A stretch of 64,000 nucleotides of DNA from a virus. Below, piece by piece: positions 52,394 to 60,033 of the stretch. The stretch's first letter is position 1. The number at the start of each line of letters is the position of its first letter. The stretch covers positions 1 to 64,000 of IMG/VR virus record IMGVR_UViG_3300027870_000001; one strand, 5' to 3'. The translations under genes and the position numbers were made by a program. The notes below the pieces were generated by a model, which ran no database searches, was not told where the DNA came from, and saw only the letters and a list, made by a program, of their open reading frames with translations.

Positions 52394-52929
52394 CCGACCT
52401 GCCCCGCGCCCCCGGCTACAACGACCTCACCGACGCGGAGAAGCTCCTCGCCCAAGCGATCGCCGTCGAGGTGGTCAACGCCAAGGACGCCCTCGGCATC
52501 CTTGGGTCGGAGCCGATCATCTACGACGCTTCGATCCCGACGTTCGTCAAGGCGTGGGCGCTCGCCATCGAAGCCGGCGGCAACGACACCGCCGACCTGG
52601 CCGAGGACATCAAGCCCGCCCCCCGTCAGGTGTCGCGGGCGGACGTGTGGCATTGGCTGGGCCGGCACGGCATCGACGGCGGCACCGACCGACCGATGGG
52701 CGGGGCGATCCGCCTCCACGCCGATCTGGTCGAGCTCCCCCCGGCCGACGCCCAGAACCCGGGCGCCCGGCCCGGCCGCACCGACCTCCACGACGCATCC
52801 GCGGTGGCATCGGTCGAGCTGCTCCCCATGATCAACGGCCGCTACGTCCAGACCACCTCCGCCGGGGAGATCACCCCGGTCGCGCTCATCCCGTACGACC
52901 TCGTGCCCGGCGAAGGCGCCGATGCCTGA
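52390..52929 (+). CDS. Unknown 179-aa protein
   Basis: Starts in the GGAGCCCCAAC-ATG context. DAEKLLAQAIAVEVVNAKDA helix, SRADVWHWLGRHGIDGG and a beta tail. No family recognised. Confidence 0.57.
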   Translation: MTDLPRAPGYNDLTDAEKLLAQAIAVEVVNAKDALGILGSEPIIYDASIPTFVKAWALAIEAGGNDTADLAEDIKPAPRQVSRADVWHWLGRHGIDGGTDRPMGGAIRLHADLVELPPADAQNPGARPGRTDLHDASAVASVELLPMINGRYVQTTSAGEITPVALIPYDLVPGEGADA

Positions 52930-53248
52930 CGACCGGGTCAACGCCTTGGCGGCGGAGATGCGCGCCGCTGGCGGCGAAGGCATGGAGGTCATCGAGCGGC
53001 GGGTGATGGGCGGGCAACGGCTCCGCCTGTGGATGCCCTCGGCCGCGGCGTCCGCGAAGCTGCGGGCGCTCGCGTCGTCGTTCGGGTGGCCGTCGAACGT
53101 GGTGCCCCACTACGCCCACCCGGGCGCGCGAGGGTCGACAGGGGTCCAGGTCGTGATCGACATGAAGGTCGGGCAGGGACAGGTTGAGGGCGGTCACCGT
53201 GAGGTGGGCGCCGGCCGTCGTAGCGTCGGCCCCGGAGGTGCACGATGA
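52922..53248 (+). CDS. Unknown 108-aa protein
   Basis: Overlaps its predecessor by 8 bases. MEVIERRVMGGQRLRLWMPS then SAKLRALASSFGWPSNVV; basic, Gly-rich end. No family. Confidence 0.53.
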   Translation: MPDDRVNALAAEMRAAGGEGMEVIERRVMGGQRLRLWMPSAAASAKLRALASSFGWPSNVVPHYAHPGARGSTGVQVVIDMKVGQGQVEGGHREVGAGRRSVGPGGAR

Positions 53249-53547
53249 CCAACGAGATCACGATCCAGGTCGGCCCCGAGGGCATGAACCCCAACGACCC
53301 GCGCTGGCAGGACGCGCTCCTGACGATGACCGGCCGGGTCCAGAACTTCCCGTTCTGGGACTACAAGCCCGAGCTGATCCGCGGTGGCCGTCGCCTCGAC
53401 CGGTTCGTCGACCCCCACCTGGAGGCGCTCCGCGAGTGGCGGCGGATGCTGTGGCACAACGTGGCCGGTCACCTGATCGGCTACTGCGTGGTGTTCCCGT
53501 TCTCCCGGCGGCTTGGCCACTGGATCCACGACAGGACCGAACCCTGA
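53245..53547 (+). CDS. Unknown 100-aa protein
   Basis: EITIQVGPEGMNPNDPRWQD start; C-terminal amphipathic to hydrophobic section (MLWHNVAGHLIGYCVVFPFS) might touch membrane. No family. Confidence 0.55.
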   Translation: MTNEITIQVGPEGMNPNDPRWQDALLTMTGRVQNFPFWDYKPELIRGGRRLDRFVDPHLEALREWRRMLWHNVAGHLIGYCVVFPFSRRLGHWIHDRTEP

Positions 53548-53810
53548 TGGGCATCCTCGACCCGGGCGAACTGCTCGCCGCCGCGACCATCGACGACGCA
53601 GCAGAGCTCGTCAACCGGCTCCTCACCGAACCCGACCCGGAGATCCTCGCGGATCTCCTCGAACACGTCGTCGACCAGTCCGACCGGGCTCACGCGGTGC
53701 TCGCCCTGTTGGTGCTCACCGCCCGCGGTGCCCCGGTGTCGGAGACGGGTGTCGAGCTGGTCAACCAGGCCGGCCAGGTCGTCGGCCAACTGATCCTCCC
53801 GCCATCATGA
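53547..53810 (+). CDS. Unknown 87-aa helical protein
   Basis: TGATG overlap. Acidic helices (DPGELLAAATIDDAAELVNR, EPDPEILADLLEHVVDQSDR). No family. Confidence 0.55.
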   Translation: MGILDPGELLAAATIDDAAELVNRLLTEPDPEILADLLEHVVDQSDRAHAVLALLVLTARGAPVSETGVELVNQAGQVVGQLILPPS

Positions 53811-53878
53811 TCATCATCGTCCTGGTGGTGGCCGGTGTGGTCGCAGCCCGGGTCCTCGGCCAGTGGCTGGTCGGGTGA
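53807..53878 (+). CDS. Tiny membrane peptide (23 aa)
   Basis: Reads MIIIVLVVAGVVAARVLG then QWLVG: a single hydrophobic helix. ATG overlaps the preceding stop, and its TGA overlaps the next GTG, so it sits in a perfect translational chain. This supports a real micro-protein. Confidence 0.45.
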   Translation: MIIIVLVVAGVVAARVLGQWLVG

Positions 53879-54045
53879 GCGACCTCGGGAAGCCGAAGGC
53901 CCGGTACCGGCGTCCGTGCCCGACGTGCGCCTCGACGGTCAGGACCAAGACCCGCGACGGCGAAGACATCGTGGTGTCCTGCACGGGGGGCGGCTACGTG
54001 ATGGGCCGGATCACTCTGACCCGGGATCTGCCCGGCCCGTGCTGA
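53875..54045 (+). CDS. Small zinc-binding-like protein
   Basis: 56 aa, GTG start. CPTCASTVRTKTRDGEDIVV then SC and a C-terminal Cys: CxxC...C pattern with a basic surface. Possibly a zinc ribbon. Confidence 0.55.
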   Translation: MSDLGKPKARYRRPCPTCASTVRTKTRDGEDIVVSCTGGGYVMGRITLTRDLPGPC

Positions 54046-54680
54046 ACCGCGACCCGGCGAAGAACCGGGCATGGCAGGACCGCAGCCGTGCTCGGGCCCG
54101 CGAGAAACGCAACGCTCGACCTGGGGTCGAGGGTCAACCTCACGTCGACATCGAACCACCGCCGACCCCGAAGCTGACCCGTCCGGTGCCGCCCCCTCCA
54201 CCACGGCCGACCGATGTCGAGCCGGTGGCCAAGCTGTTCACCGACGCCGACACCCAACCCCGCGACGTGGTCCGCGCCGAACGGATCTCCATCGACCGGG
54301 TGTGCCAGGCCCGCGGGTTCACGACGGTGCCGTGCGACCGTGGCCAGGAGGTCGACGAGATGCAAGGCCGAGGCCGGCGACCGGGGTCGGAGCTGGTCCT
54401 CGCTGAGACGCAGCTCCTGTGCCACACCTGCCACGCGCTCAAGACCCGTCACCCGCGGATGGCCGGGCTGCTCGGCCTGTACGGGCCGGTCGAGCAGGAA
54501 CGGCGGATCACGGTCGAGGGCCGCGACAAGGTGGAGGAGGCGCTCGTCGAGTGGGTGCGCCGGAAGTCGACGGCGAGGGGGATCGACGCGGGGTCCCCGG
54601 TGTGGTCGGGGGTGGTCGGGTTGGCGGTGCGACGGGACGCGACCGGGGTGTTGGCGTTGATCGCTCCGCAGGTTGCGTGA
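54039..54680 (+). CDS. HNH-like protein
   Basis: 213 aa from GTG 54039. Basic N-terminus, Pro-rich linker, then VCQARGFTTVPCDRGQEVDE, RGRRPGSE and LLCHTCHALKTRHPRM: the C..C, polar loop and LCxxCH...H elements of HNH nucleases, though the first catalytic His is replaced by Asp-Glu (VDEM). C-terminal helical extension. Confidence 0.6.
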   Translation: MLNRDPAKNRAWQDRSRARAREKRNARPGVEGQPHVDIEPPPTPKLTRPVPPPPPRPTDVEPVAKLFTDADTQPRDVVRAERISIDRVCQARGFTTVPCDRGQEVDEMQGRGRRPGSELVLAETQLLCHTCHALKTRHPRMAGLLGLYGPVEQERRITVEGRDKVEEALVEWVRRKSTARGIDAGSPVWSGVVGLAVRRDATGVLALIAPQVA

Positions 54681-54706
54681 CTGTCGCCCGTTGGCTACAG
54701 TCATTG
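54673..54706 (+). promoter_or_regulatory. Dyad promoter (TACAGT) upstream of RNA
   Basis: -35 TTGCGT 54673-54678, 17-base spacer, TACAGT 54696-54701. Dyad 54680-54701. Only 5 bases to GTG 54707, shorter than the usual 7. Confidence 0.72.
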
Positions 54707-54820
54707 GTGCCCCCCCACTTCCGCCGGTGGGGTGCGGGCGACGGCATCGGATCCACCTCACCCGCCGAGGTGGACGATGTCACTGAGGGTGCCCCCGGTT
54801 GATACGGCCGGGGGCACCCT
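54707..54820 (+). ncRNA. Candidate small RNA with three stem-loops
   Basis: From the promoter start to the hairpin end, about 114 bases. Stem 1 CCCCAC/GTGGGG (54713-54718, 54727-54732); stem 2 CCACCTC/GAGGTGG (54753-54759, 54767-54773); stem 3 is the terminator. Alternatively a 31-codon leaderless GTG peptide (54707-54802), but its stop lies inside the terminator loop, which argues for RNA. Confidence 0.42.
54786..54820 (+). terminator. 13-bp hairpin terminator
   Basis: Arms 54786-54798 and 54808-54820 (AGGGTGCCCCCGG / CCGGGGGCACCCT) around a 9-base loop, followed by CGCGAA. Confidence 0.78.
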
Positions 54821-54833
54821 CGCGAACCGGCAC

Positions 54834-54870
54834 TTGTGCAACTGTCTCACGCCGTGCTACAGTGACGGAC
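54834..54870 (+). promoter_or_regulatory. Class B dyad promoter (leaderless)
   Basis: -35 TTGTGC 54834-54839, 18-base spacer, TACAGT 54858-54863, 7 bases to ATG 54871. Dyad 54841-54863. Confidence 0.83.
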
Positions 54871-55140
54871 ATGGACGCAACCACCTTCACCTCCGAAGCC
54901 GCCTACCGGGAAGCCGTCGCAGACGAAGCCCCCAGCCCGATCCTCTGGGACGCCACCCCCGGCGTCTGCTGCGCCGCCTACCAGCTCGGCGCCTGCCCCC
55001 ACACCGAGGAACTGACCGACGACGACATCGCCCAGATGGAGGCCGAGTGGCGGCGGGACTTCCCCGAGGAGGCCGCAGCCGCCGACGCCTGGTTCGCCGC
55101 CCAGCCCGCCCCCCGCTACGACATCGAGGAGCCGTTCTGA
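54871..55140 (+). CDS. Unknown 89-aa protein
   Basis: Leaderless MDATTFT start. PGVCCAAYQLGACPHTEELT has three Cys and a His; acidic C-terminal helix. No family. TGATG overlap with the next gene. Confidence 0.57.
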   Translation: MDATTFTSEAAYREAVADEAPSPILWDATPGVCCAAYQLGACPHTEELTDDDIAQMEAEWRRDFPEEAAAADAWFAAQPAPRYDIEEPF

Positions 55141-55532
55141 TGGATGACATCACGATCCTCGACGCCGCCTGGGCCGAGGCGGAGCGCGACCTCGACGCCC
55201 TCAAGGCCGGTCGCACCGCAGCCCTCAAGGACTTCATGGCCCGCCGCCCGGTGAGCTTCACCCAGCTCGGCACCGATGCTGCGTCGTGCGCCTGGCGGCT
55301 CGGCTACTGGGAGCGCCTGGCCAAGCTGGTCGCCCGCAGCCTGGAGCCGAAGGCCACGACCCACGTTCTCCCCGAGGGGTTCGGTCTGCCGTACGCCCAA
55401 GCGGGGGTCCACGACGGCATGGCCAACGTGACCTGCCCGGTGTGCGGCGAGGTGTTCGTCGGCCACGACCACAAGGAAGCCGGTGCCGCCTACGGCGAGC
55501 ACTTCACCAAGGAAGCGAGCGAAGGACGATGA
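55140..55532 (+). CDS. Unknown protein with zinc-like C-terminus
   Basis: 130 aa. Helical N-terminus (ILDAAWAEAERDLDALKAGR) and CPVCGEVFVGHDHKEAGAAY then GEHF (about 103-126), a CxxC...H...H unit. No family recognised. Confidence 0.58.
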   Translation: MDDITILDAAWAEAERDLDALKAGRTAALKDFMARRPVSFTQLGTDAASCAWRLGYWERLAKLVARSLEPKATTHVLPEGFGLPYAQAGVHDGMANVTCPVCGEVFVGHDHKEAGAAYGEHFTKEASEGR

Positions 55533-55810
55533 CCGACCTCGTCACCTCCGCCCAGACCAAGGCGCTCCTCGACCGCCTCGTGGCCAAGGGCTACGAGATC
55601 CAGGCTCACGGCATCGTCCGCGGCGCCCGAGAGGTCAGCTTCGGCAGCCGCTCCGACTTCGGGTGCATCAAGGTGTCCCCCAAGTACGGGCGGATCCTCC
55701 GCTGCTACCTCGTCCTCGGTGGCGCCCCTGAGGTGAAGATCAGCGGCGTCGCGAACGTCCGCCGAGCACTCGACGCCCTCCCGACGGTCGACGTCCTGGA
55801 GCGCACGTGA
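55529..55810 (+). CDS. Unknown 93-aa protein
   Basis: TKALLDRLVAKGYEIQAHG then strands VSFGSRSDFGCIKVSP and RILRCYLVLGG. No family. Confidence 0.55.
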   Translation: MTDLVTSAQTKALLDRLVAKGYEIQAHGIVRGAREVSFGSRSDFGCIKVSPKYGRILRCYLVLGGAPEVKISGVANVRRALDALPTVDVLERT

Positions 55811-56067
55811 GCACCCCGTGCTCGGTCGTGGCCTCCACGTCGTGCATCGCCCCGGCGAACTCGACGATGTCCACGAGGGGCCGGTGCTTCGCCTGCGGTG
55901 AGCCGGTGTGCCTCGACCCGTGGTGCTCCCGGATCCGAACCTGGGGGCGATGCGGGCGACGTCGGGTCTGCCGCAACTGCGACGGGCACAACGGCCTTCA
56001 CGCCGACCCCGTCGCGCTCGACGCCTACGACCGCCGGCTCCTCCTCGCTGACCGGAGCCGACGATGA
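55807..56067 (+). CDS. Cys-rich zinc protein
   Basis: 86 aa, GTG start. CFACGEPVCLDPWCSR and CGRRRVCRNCDGHNGLH give eight Cys/His ligands, enough for two zinc ions. Basic; possibly RNA- or DNA-binding. Confidence 0.58.
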   Translation: MSTPCSVVASTSCIAPANSTMSTRGRCFACGEPVCLDPWCSRIRTWGRCGRRRVCRNCDGHNGLHADPVALDAYDRRLLLADRSRR

Positions 56068-56267
56068 ACGGCCCGCCTCCGGTCATGGAATGGACCCGAG
56101 CCAAGTCGCCGTGGTCGCCGGTCCCGGTCGCTGCGCCCCTCTGGTCCCGGTTCACCGGCGAGGAGCACCAGGCCCTCGCTGAGGGCGGTACCGTCCGTCG
56201 TGGTGGCACCTCGTGGCGGATCCCCGCCGCCGATCTGCCCTCCCGTCTTCAACTGGCCCTGTTCTGA
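56064..56267 (+). CDS. Unknown 67-aa protein
   Basis: Pro/Trp-rich N-terminus and FTGEEHQALAEGGTVRRGGT. No family. Overlaps the DpdA-like gene start (TGATG). Confidence 0.52.
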   Translation: MNGPPPVMEWTRAKSPWSPVPVAAPLWSRFTGEEHQALAEGGTVRRGGTSWRIPAADLPSRLQLALF

Positions 56268-56920
56268 TGCCGCTCCCCCTGTACCTCGCCACCCCATCGA
56301 GCGCCCCGGCCCGTGACCTCATGTCGGCCGGTGGCCTCGGCCAGATGGTCACCCCCTACGCCGGGAACGCCCGAGTCCCTGGCGCTCTGTGGGCGCTCGA
56401 CAACGGGTGCTTCTCCACCGCCGGCTGGACCCCGGACCGGTGGCTCGCCACCCTCGACAAGCTGTCCGAGGGCCCGATCCAGACCGAGGCCGACGCCCTG
56501 GCCAACGGATGGTGGCAGCCGTGCCTGTTCGCCGTCGTGCCCGACGTCGTCGGTGACGCTGCCGCCACCGACTCGATGTGGGTGCGCTGGTTCCGGGCCG
56601 TGATCCGCAACGGGTTCCGACCCGCCTACGTCGCCCAGGACGGGGCCGGGCCCGGCTGCCTGCCCCCGGCGGCGACCGCCCTGTTCATCGGCGGATCGAC
56701 GGAGTGGAAGCTCGGCGTCGAGGCCCGACGGATCGTGGCCGAAGCCCACCGCCGTGGCATGTGGGTCCATATGGGCCGGGTCAACAGCGAGCGCCGGCTC
56801 CGGTACGCCTCCGACATCGGCTGCCACTCGGTCGACGGCACGTTCCTTGCGTTCGGCCCGGACATCAACTTGCCCCGCCTCCAGTCCTGGCTGAACCCCG
56901 CGCAGCCCAGCCTGTGGTGA
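56267..56920 (+). CDS. DpdA/TGT-like TIM-barrel protein
   Basis: 217 aa. LWALDNGCFS (41-50) parallels the DSGGF motif of tRNA-guanine transglycosylases; FAVVPDVVGD (88-97), YVAQDGAG, FIGGSTEWKLG (140-150), WVHMGRVNS (166-174) and HSVDGT (187-192) match small phage DpdA-type proteins that exchange guanine for 7-deazaguanine in DNA. No queuosine-precursor genes are in the window, so precursor would come from the host or from genes outside. Assignment is from memory of the family pattern. Confidence 0.55.
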   Translation: MPLPLYLATPSSAPARDLMSAGGLGQMVTPYAGNARVPGALWALDNGCFSTAGWTPDRWLATLDKLSEGPIQTEADALANGWWQPCLFAVVPDVVGDAAATDSMWVRWFRAVIRNGFRPAYVAQDGAGPGCLPPAATALFIGGSTEWKLGVEARRIVAEAHRRGMWVHMGRVNSERRLRYASDIGCHSVDGTFLAFGPDINLPRLQSWLNPAQPSLW

Positions 56921-58830
56921 CGGCCTCCCGTCGCCGGGTCGGCCTGTCGAACCCGTCGTGGTGGATCCTCCAGTTCCCGTTCGACCGGGAACTGATCGCA
57001 GAGGTCCGGTCCATGGGCGCCGTCGCCGTCCCCCGCTCCGACAAGTGGACGCTCCCAGCGAACCCTGGCTACGCGGCCCAGCTTGTCGGGCTCGGGTTCA
57101 CCGGGCACGGCCACCCGACGGGCGCGACTCTCGACGAGGTTGCCGCCACAGCGGCCCGGCTGATCGCCCTGTCCTCCGCGTTGGAACCGCCGCCCGAGTT
57201 CGAGGTCCCCGGTCTGACCCGCACCCTCGCCCCCCATCAGGCGGCGGCGGTCGCGTACGTCCAAGAGCAACGCCGGGTGATCGTCGCTGACCCGATGGGC
57301 GCGGGCAAGACGTTCGAGGGATGGGCAGCGGTCCACGCCTGCGACGCCTACCCGGCGCTGTGGGTGTCCCCGGCGAAGCTCCGCACGAACGCCGCGGTCG
57401 AGGCCCTCGACGCGCTCCCCACCGGCACGAGAGTCGCGGTCGTGCTGCCCCGCTCCACCGAACCAGCGAAGGTCGAACGGGCTCGTGCCCGCGGCATCCT
57501 CCCGATGCTCGGCCGACCCCGGCCCGGCGCCGCCGACGTGTACGTCACCGGGTACCCGCTGTTCCACACCGAGCTGGCCTGGTGGAAGGGCGTCGGGCTC
57601 AAGGGCCTGATCCTCGACGAGTCGCAGCTCTGCAAGTCCAGGGACCGGATCAAGGGCTGCCCGATCTGCCGGGCCCCGATGCGACGAGGCGGGGTGTGCT
57701 CCGGGCCCGGCCGGCACCCGGTCCTCCCCGACCGGCGGATCGACCTGTACGCGGTGCTGTGGACCCGCGCCGCCGACGAGCTCATCGACTCGATGGGCCC
57801 GGACCCGATGATCCTGGAGCTGTCCGGGACCCCGAACAAGAACACGAACGCCGACTGGCCAACCCAGCTCGACCTCATCCGCCGGCTGCACCAGTTCGGC
57901 GGTGAGCGCAACGTGCTGTTCCGGTACTGCGACCCGATGCGCGTCGCCGGCCGATGGCAGTTCCGGGGCGGCTCGAACTACGCCGAGTTCGACCGGCTCA
58001 AGCGGGCGACGGGGTACGTGCACCGCACGAGGGAAGCGATCCACCCGAACCTGCCGCCCCTCGTCAGGTCGCCGCTGCTCCTCGACCTCGATGACGACCT
58101 CCTCGTCGACTACCGGGCAGCCGAACGGGACCTGATCCGGTTCGCCGGCCAACGCGCAGCGAAGCTCGCCGCCGCAGCCGGGGAAGACCCCGGGTCCGCC
58201 TCGTGGGAGGCAAGGTTGCGGGCCGAGGCCGGGTTCCATCTCGTGCGCCTCGGCACCCTCGCCCGCCTCGCCGCCCTGGCGAAGGTCCCAGCCGCGGTCG
58301 AGTGGGTGACCGACTTCCAGGCAGCGAACCCGGAGGCGAAGCTGATCGTGTTCGCCCACCACCGCGACGTCTGCGCCCAGCTCGCCGCAGCGTTCGACTG
58401 TCCGAGGATCGACGGCTCCACGACGGCCGACCCACAGGACATCAAGGACCGGTTCCAGTCGGACCCGTCGATGCTGGTCCTGGTCGTGGGGATCACCGCC
58501 GGTGGCGTCGGCCTCACCTTGACCGCGGCGCACGACGAGTTGTTCGTCGAGCAGGTCCACACGGCCGGCGATCACGACCAGGCCGAGTCGAGGGCCTACG
58601 CCCGGATGAACGATCCGCATGGGGTGACGGCGACGTACCTGTTGGCGGCGGACACGATGGACGAAGACCAGTGGCTGTCGCTCGCAGCGAAGCGGGTGAC
58701 GACCGAGGCGGGCCGCTCGGGCGACCCGGAGGCGATCAGGAAGGCCGAGGAGTTGAAGCGTCTGGGGCCGGCGGCGGTGGCGGGGGATCTCCTCGTGCAG
58801 CTCGCACGGCGGTCGGGGGTCGTGGGCTGA
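56917..58830 (+). CDS. SNF2-family (SF2) helicase/translocase
   Basis: 637 aa, GTG overlap with the DpdA-like gene. N-terminal HARP-like piece (WILQFPFDRELIAEVRSMGA), Walker A DPMGAGKT (125-132), DESQ box (234-237), a zinc insert with CPICRAP...CSGPGRH (248-267), ELSGTPNKN motif III, C-terminal VFAHHRDVC, ITAGGVGLTLTAAHDELF and QAESRAYAR (motif VI). Resembles SMARCAL1/HepA-like phage enzymes that anneal or remodel forked DNA. Coupled to a DpdA-like gene, so DNA modification or its protection may be linked. Confidence 0.85.
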   Translation: MTASRRRVGLSNPSWWILQFPFDRELIAEVRSMGAVAVPRSDKWTLPANPGYAAQLVGLGFTGHGHPTGATLDEVAATAARLIALSSALEPPPEFEVPGLTRTLAPHQAAAVAYVQEQRRVIVADPMGAGKTFEGWAAVHACDAYPALWVSPAKLRTNAAVEALDALPTGTRVAVVLPRSTEPAKVERARARGILPMLGRPRPGAADVYVTGYPLFHTELAWWKGVGLKGLILDESQLCKSRDRIKGCPICRAPMRRGGVCSGPGRHPVLPDRRIDLYAVLWTRAADELIDSMGPDPMILELSGTPNKNTNADWPTQLDLIRRLHQFGGERNVLFRYCDPMRVAGRWQFRGGSNYAEFDRLKRATGYVHRTREAIHPNLPPLVRSPLLLDLDDDLLVDYRAAERDLIRFAGQRAAKLAAAAGEDPGSASWEARLRAEAGFHLVRLGTLARLAALAKVPAAVEWVTDFQAANPEAKLIVFAHHRDVCAQLAAAFDCPRIDGSTTADPQDIKDRFQSDPSMLVLVVGITAGGVGLTLTAAHDELFVEQVHTAGDHDQAESRAYARMNDPHGVTATYLLAADTMDEDQWLSLAAKRVTTEAGRSGDPEAIRKAEELKRLGPAAVAGDLLVQLARRSGVVG

Positions 58831-58950
58831 GGTCCACGGATCGCCCCCCGGATCGTTCTGTGACGCTCTGGTGGCCGGGTCGGGGTCATCTCTGCCACCG
58901 CGAGGGGTGAGGGGCCAGGGGGACGCCGCGACGATCTCCCCGATTGGGGG
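58831..58950. other. Gene-free stretch upstream of large RNA
   Basis: About 120 bases after the helicase stop. No convincing gene, hairpin terminator or dyad seen; two short CGGATCG repeats only. Confidence 0.5.
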
Positions 58951-58986
58951 TTGTGCGACTGTCTCACGTCGTGCTACAGTCAGTTG
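58951..58986 (+). promoter_or_regulatory. Class B dyad promoter of large RNA
   Basis: -35 TTGTGC 58951-58956, 18-base spacer, TACAGT 58975-58980; dyad 58958-58980 with CACG-T-CGTG centre. Predicted start near 58987. No ATG at the usual distance. Confidence 0.82.
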
Positions 58987-59462
58987 TGAGGGCAAGCAAG
59001 CCACACCGCCCTCCAGCGCACCTTGAGAATCGAGAACCGGGCGAGGGTGAGACGCCCTCCCTGGGAGCCACGAGCTCCTCACCCGGGCGATGCGTCGCCT
59101 GGGGTAACCCAGCCAGGGATAGGCCAGGATGGAACAACAACACCGGCTCTCGATTCACAACTGCACAGATCGAGGACCCGGCCAACTGGCCGGCCCGTGG
59201 AGGCACCATCCACGTGACCCTGCGACCCTGCCCCTGACGGCTAACGACCACCAGCCACCTGCGAACGGTGGAGGAACCCTGAACGAAGGGCAGGCGAGGG
59301 CACACGGTACGGGTGAGTGAACACGGAGCACGGCCACGAGCCGAACCGAGGTAACCGGGGAGAGACGTCCGAACCGGGGAAGTAGGGGAAGCCACGAGCC
59401 AGCCGGCCAGTTCGCCGGGTCCTCGATCTACGACCTGCCACCGCTCCCGGGCGGTGGCAGCT
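58987..59462 (+). ncRNA. Candidate large structured non-coding RNA (about 475 nt)
   Basis: Promoter-to-terminator transcript with no credible gene. Domain 1: 59027-59040 pairs with 59143-59156 (13 of 14). Inside are GGGTGAG/CTCACCC (59045/59078), GGCGA-TGCG-TCGCC (59086-59099) and CTGGG-GTAA-CCCAG (59099-59112, a GNRA-type loop). Domain 2: 59168-59189 pairs with 59407-59428 (21 of 22), closing about 220 bases that include CCACC/GGTGG (59255-59271). It ends at the 59435 hairpin. It does not match tmRNA, RNase P or tRNA by eye. Confidence 0.7.
59435..59460 (+). terminator. Hairpin terminator of large RNA
   Basis: 10-bp stem CTGCCACCGC/GCGGTGGCAG (59435-59444, 59451-59460) with loop TCCCGG, followed by CTTCGCG. 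Confidence 0.78.
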
Positions 59463-59475
59463 TCGCGCCCCGGCG

Positions 59476-59506
59476 ACTGTCGCCCGTCATGCTACGGTCG
59501 ACACCC
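59476..59506 (+). promoter_or_regulatory. Dyad promoter (TACGGT variant)
   Basis: ACTGT...ACGGT dyad 59476-59498, TACGGT 59493-59498, 8 bases to ATG 59507. Confidence 0.75.
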
Positions 59507-59821
59507 ATGAGCAACCACCCTCGACGCCGAGGCCGGCCCTCCGCCGCAGCCAAGGCCAGCGCCTCCCAACGCACCCACCGCCGCGACCCCGCCCCCACCG
59601 AAACCGGCAGCCGAGGACAGGAAGGCCGACGAGTCGACGTCCTCTACGAAGGCCGCGTCGTCGGCTCCGCGATCCACGTCCCCGACCCGGCCGGGCTCAG
59701 CCCCGGCACCCTCCTCGACTCCAGGATCACCGACCCCGACCTCGCGATCCTCCTCGCCCGCGGCGAGAAGCTCTCCCTCACCGCCGACATCACCCCACCC
59801 AAGCCCAACGAGGGGAGCTGA
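59507..59821 (+). CDS. Unknown basic 104-aa protein
   Basis: Basic N-terminus (SNHPRRRGRPSAAAKASASQ; the RRRGRP run resembles an AT-hook core) then a beta domain (RVDVLYEGRVVGSAIHVPD). May bind DNA. No family recognised. Confidence 0.57.
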   Translation: MSNHPRRRGRPSAAAKASASQRTHRRDPAPTETGSRGQEGRRVDVLYEGRVVGSAIHVPDPAGLSPGTLLDSRITDPDLAILLARGEKLSLTADITPPKPNEGS

Positions 59822-59822
59822 C

Positions 59823-60029
59823 GTGCCCGACCCCAACCTCGACCCCGCCTACCACGAGGAACGCGCAGCGAGGCTCCTCACCGACATCGAGAACGCCTAC
59901 GACCGGGACGCCATGCTGCGCCCGGAGAAGCGCACCGTCACCTCGGCCTGGGTCAAGACCCGGTCAGCGCGTGCCCAGGCCCACGCCACCCTGGCCCTGG
60001 CGCTCCGTCTTGGCAGCAAGGAGGCGTGA
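59823..60029 (+). CDS. Unknown 68-aa helical protein
   Basis: GTG start one base after the previous stop. EERAARLLTDIENAYDRDAM and SARAQAHATLALALRLG helices. No family. Confidence 0.55.
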   Translation: MPDPNLDPAYHEERAARLLTDIENAYDRDAMLRPEKRTVTSAWVKTRSARAQAHATLALALRLGSKEA

Positions 60030-60033
60030 CCTC

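Noticed and set aside
58987-59462. tmRNA, RNase P RNA or group I/II intron for the large RNA
   Set aside because: No tRNA-like ends, no T-loop GTTCGAxTC, no RNase P core strings and no intron core or domain V pattern were found by eye.
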